Assembly (NCBI GenBank): GCA_028822575.1
Contig: JAPKDN010000191.1
Span: 1-6,443 of the forward strand
Length of the DNA: 6,443 bases
Source: Alphaproteobacteria bacterium
GTDB lineage: Bacteria; Pseudomonadota; Alphaproteobacteria; Thalassobaculales; Thalassobaculaceae
Direction: 5' to 3'
A model generated the notes under the pieces. It saw only the letters and a program-made list of their open reading frames with translations, did no database searches and was not told the origin of the DNA. The first letter of the stretch is position 1. Every line of letters starts with the position of its first letter. Positions 5,685-6,443 of the stretch are shown here, in pieces. A program made the translations under genes and the position numbers.

Positions 5685-6443
5685 TTAACTCGCCGCTGCC
5701 TCGGCGACACCGGCGGATACATAGCCCCCGTCCACGAAAAGGATATGCCCGTTGACGTACCCGGCGGCCTCGCCGGCGAGGTATAGCGCCGCGTCGGCCA
5801 TTTCCTCAACCTTGCCATAGCGCCCAGCGGGGATCACCTTCACATAGTTCTTGCGAGTATTCTTGGTATGAATTTTCCGTGTCAGGGGCGTGTCCACGGG
5901 TCCCGGCCCAATGGCGTTGACGGTGATCCCGTCGGCTCCAAGATCGCGGGCGGCCTGCCTAGTCAGGCCGATGACCGCTGCCTTCGATGTCCCAAAGGCC
6001 GGACGATGCTCCCCCGCCCGCGCGCCCGCGATCGAGGCGATGTTGATGATCCGGCCGTATTTTTGTTTCACCATCTCACGCGCGGCGGCCTGGGCACAGT
6101 AGAAGGTCCCGTTCACGTTGATCCGCATGACCCGATCGAATTCCTCAGGCGTCAGATCATTGAAATGCCCGAAATGACCAACACCGGCAACATTGGCGAG
6201 AATGTCCACGCGCCCATATTTTTCGACGGTTTCGGCGACCATGGCCTGGGCCGCCTTATAATCCGTGACGTCGACCTGGAGCCAGGAGGCCTTGCCGCCC
6301 TTGGCGTTGATGGACAAGGCGGTTTCAGCCACGCCGTCGGCATTCATGTCGGCAACGACGACAATGGCGCCATTACAAGAAAATGCGTAGGCGATCGCCT
6401 CGCCGATACCCGATGAACCACCGCTGATCAGTGCCACTTTGTT
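5685..6443 (-). CDS. Short-chain dehydrogenase/reductase with catalytic Tyr replaced by Phe, 5' end beyond the right edge
   Basis: This is an NAD(P)-dependent classical SDR with a Rossmann fold, cytosolic. The frame is open to the right edge. The visible product begins NKVALISGGSSGIGEAIAYA, and families of this kind usually have a few more N-terminal residues (such as MRLxD), so the real start is probably just outside; the GTG at 6435-6437 is internal. Numbering from that valine: cofactor loop GGSSGIG (6-12), an acidic Asp30 after strand 2 favouring NAD, an NVAG motif (82-85), Asn107, Ser135, and Lys152. The position of the catalytic tyrosine, 13 residues after Ser135, is Phe148 (codon TTT, plus-strand 5994-5996). 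The C terminus has NAIGPGPVDTPLTR and the conserved NGHILFVDGGY. No frameshift or stop is seen. It heads an operon with the broken iron-type dehydrogenase. Loss of Tyr should impair normal SDR chemistry; the substrate is not assignable. Confidence 0.93.
   Translation of the reverse strand, partial: NKVALISGGSSGIGEAIAYAFSCNGAIVVVADMNADGVAETALSINAKGGKASWLQVDVTDYKAAQAMVAETVEKYGRVDILANVAGVGHFGHFNDLTPEEFDRVMRINVNGTFYCAQAAAREMVKQKYGRIINIASIAGARAGEHRPAFGTSKAAVIGLTRQAARDLGADGITVNAIGPGPVDTPLTRKIHTKNTRKNYVKVIPAGRYGKVEEMADAALYLAGEAAGYVNGHILFVDGGYVSAGVAEAAAS

Noticed and set aside
5868..6416. 182-codon plus-strand open frame
   Set aside because: It lies opposite the SDR gene, whose minus-strand product has the full set of SDR motifs.
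1..6443. CRISPR arrays, toxin-antitoxin pairs, phage defence or retron-like systems
   Set aside because: No repeat-spacer pattern or cas gene is present. The RHH protein has no toxin gene beside it, and nothing resembles a reverse transcriptase or known defence effector.

Overview
The window looks like a chromosomal piece of an alphaproteobacterium, possibly Rhodospirillales-like or marine. This is inferred from moderately GC-rich genes, an RHH_4-type ribbon-helix-helix protein of a kind common in that class, a typical bacterial tRNA-Glu with encoded CCA, and catabolic families (MFS carrier, luciferase-like oxidoreductase, SDR, iron-type alcohol dehydrogenase) often found there. I cannot place it more finely without database searches. 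Much of the window is in decay: of about 6.4 kb, roughly half is pseudogene or sequence with no recognisable gene.

Layout from left to right. A major facilitator superfamily transporter on the minus strand runs off the left edge (1-909). Next is a gene-free stretch rich in the tetranucleotide CTAG (910-1319), then a badly decayed IS3-family insertion sequence on the minus strand (about 1320-2150) with recognisable orfA and orfB remnants that carry in-frame stops and internal deletions. A quiet spacer follows, then a tRNA-Glu(CUC) gene on the minus strand (2474-2549). Diverging from it is an intact luciferase-like (LLM-class) flavin or F420 oxidoreductase (2723-3592). A very AT-rich non-coding block (about 21% G+C over 3781-3940) leads into a small ribbon-helix-helix protein (4005-4244). 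That gene overlaps a possible 22-codon upstream ORF, and its ribosome binding site lies inside a short hairpin. The stretch 4245-4936 contains nothing I can recognise.

The right end is the remains of a minus-strand two-gene operon: a short-chain dehydrogenase (SDR, 5685 to beyond the right edge), followed 18 nt later by an iron-containing alcohol dehydrogenase/maleylacetate-reductase-like gene. The second gene is broken by a frameshift and a nonsense codon and has lost its metal-binding C-terminal domain. The SDR is an open frame, but its catalytic tyrosine is phenylalanine (S-x12-F-x3-K), so the pathway this operon served may be dead or altered.

I see no clearly new multi-gene system. The observations most worth checking are the SDR with the substituted catalytic residue beside its broken partner, and the AT-rich leader, small ORF and hairpin in front of the ribbon-helix-helix gene.
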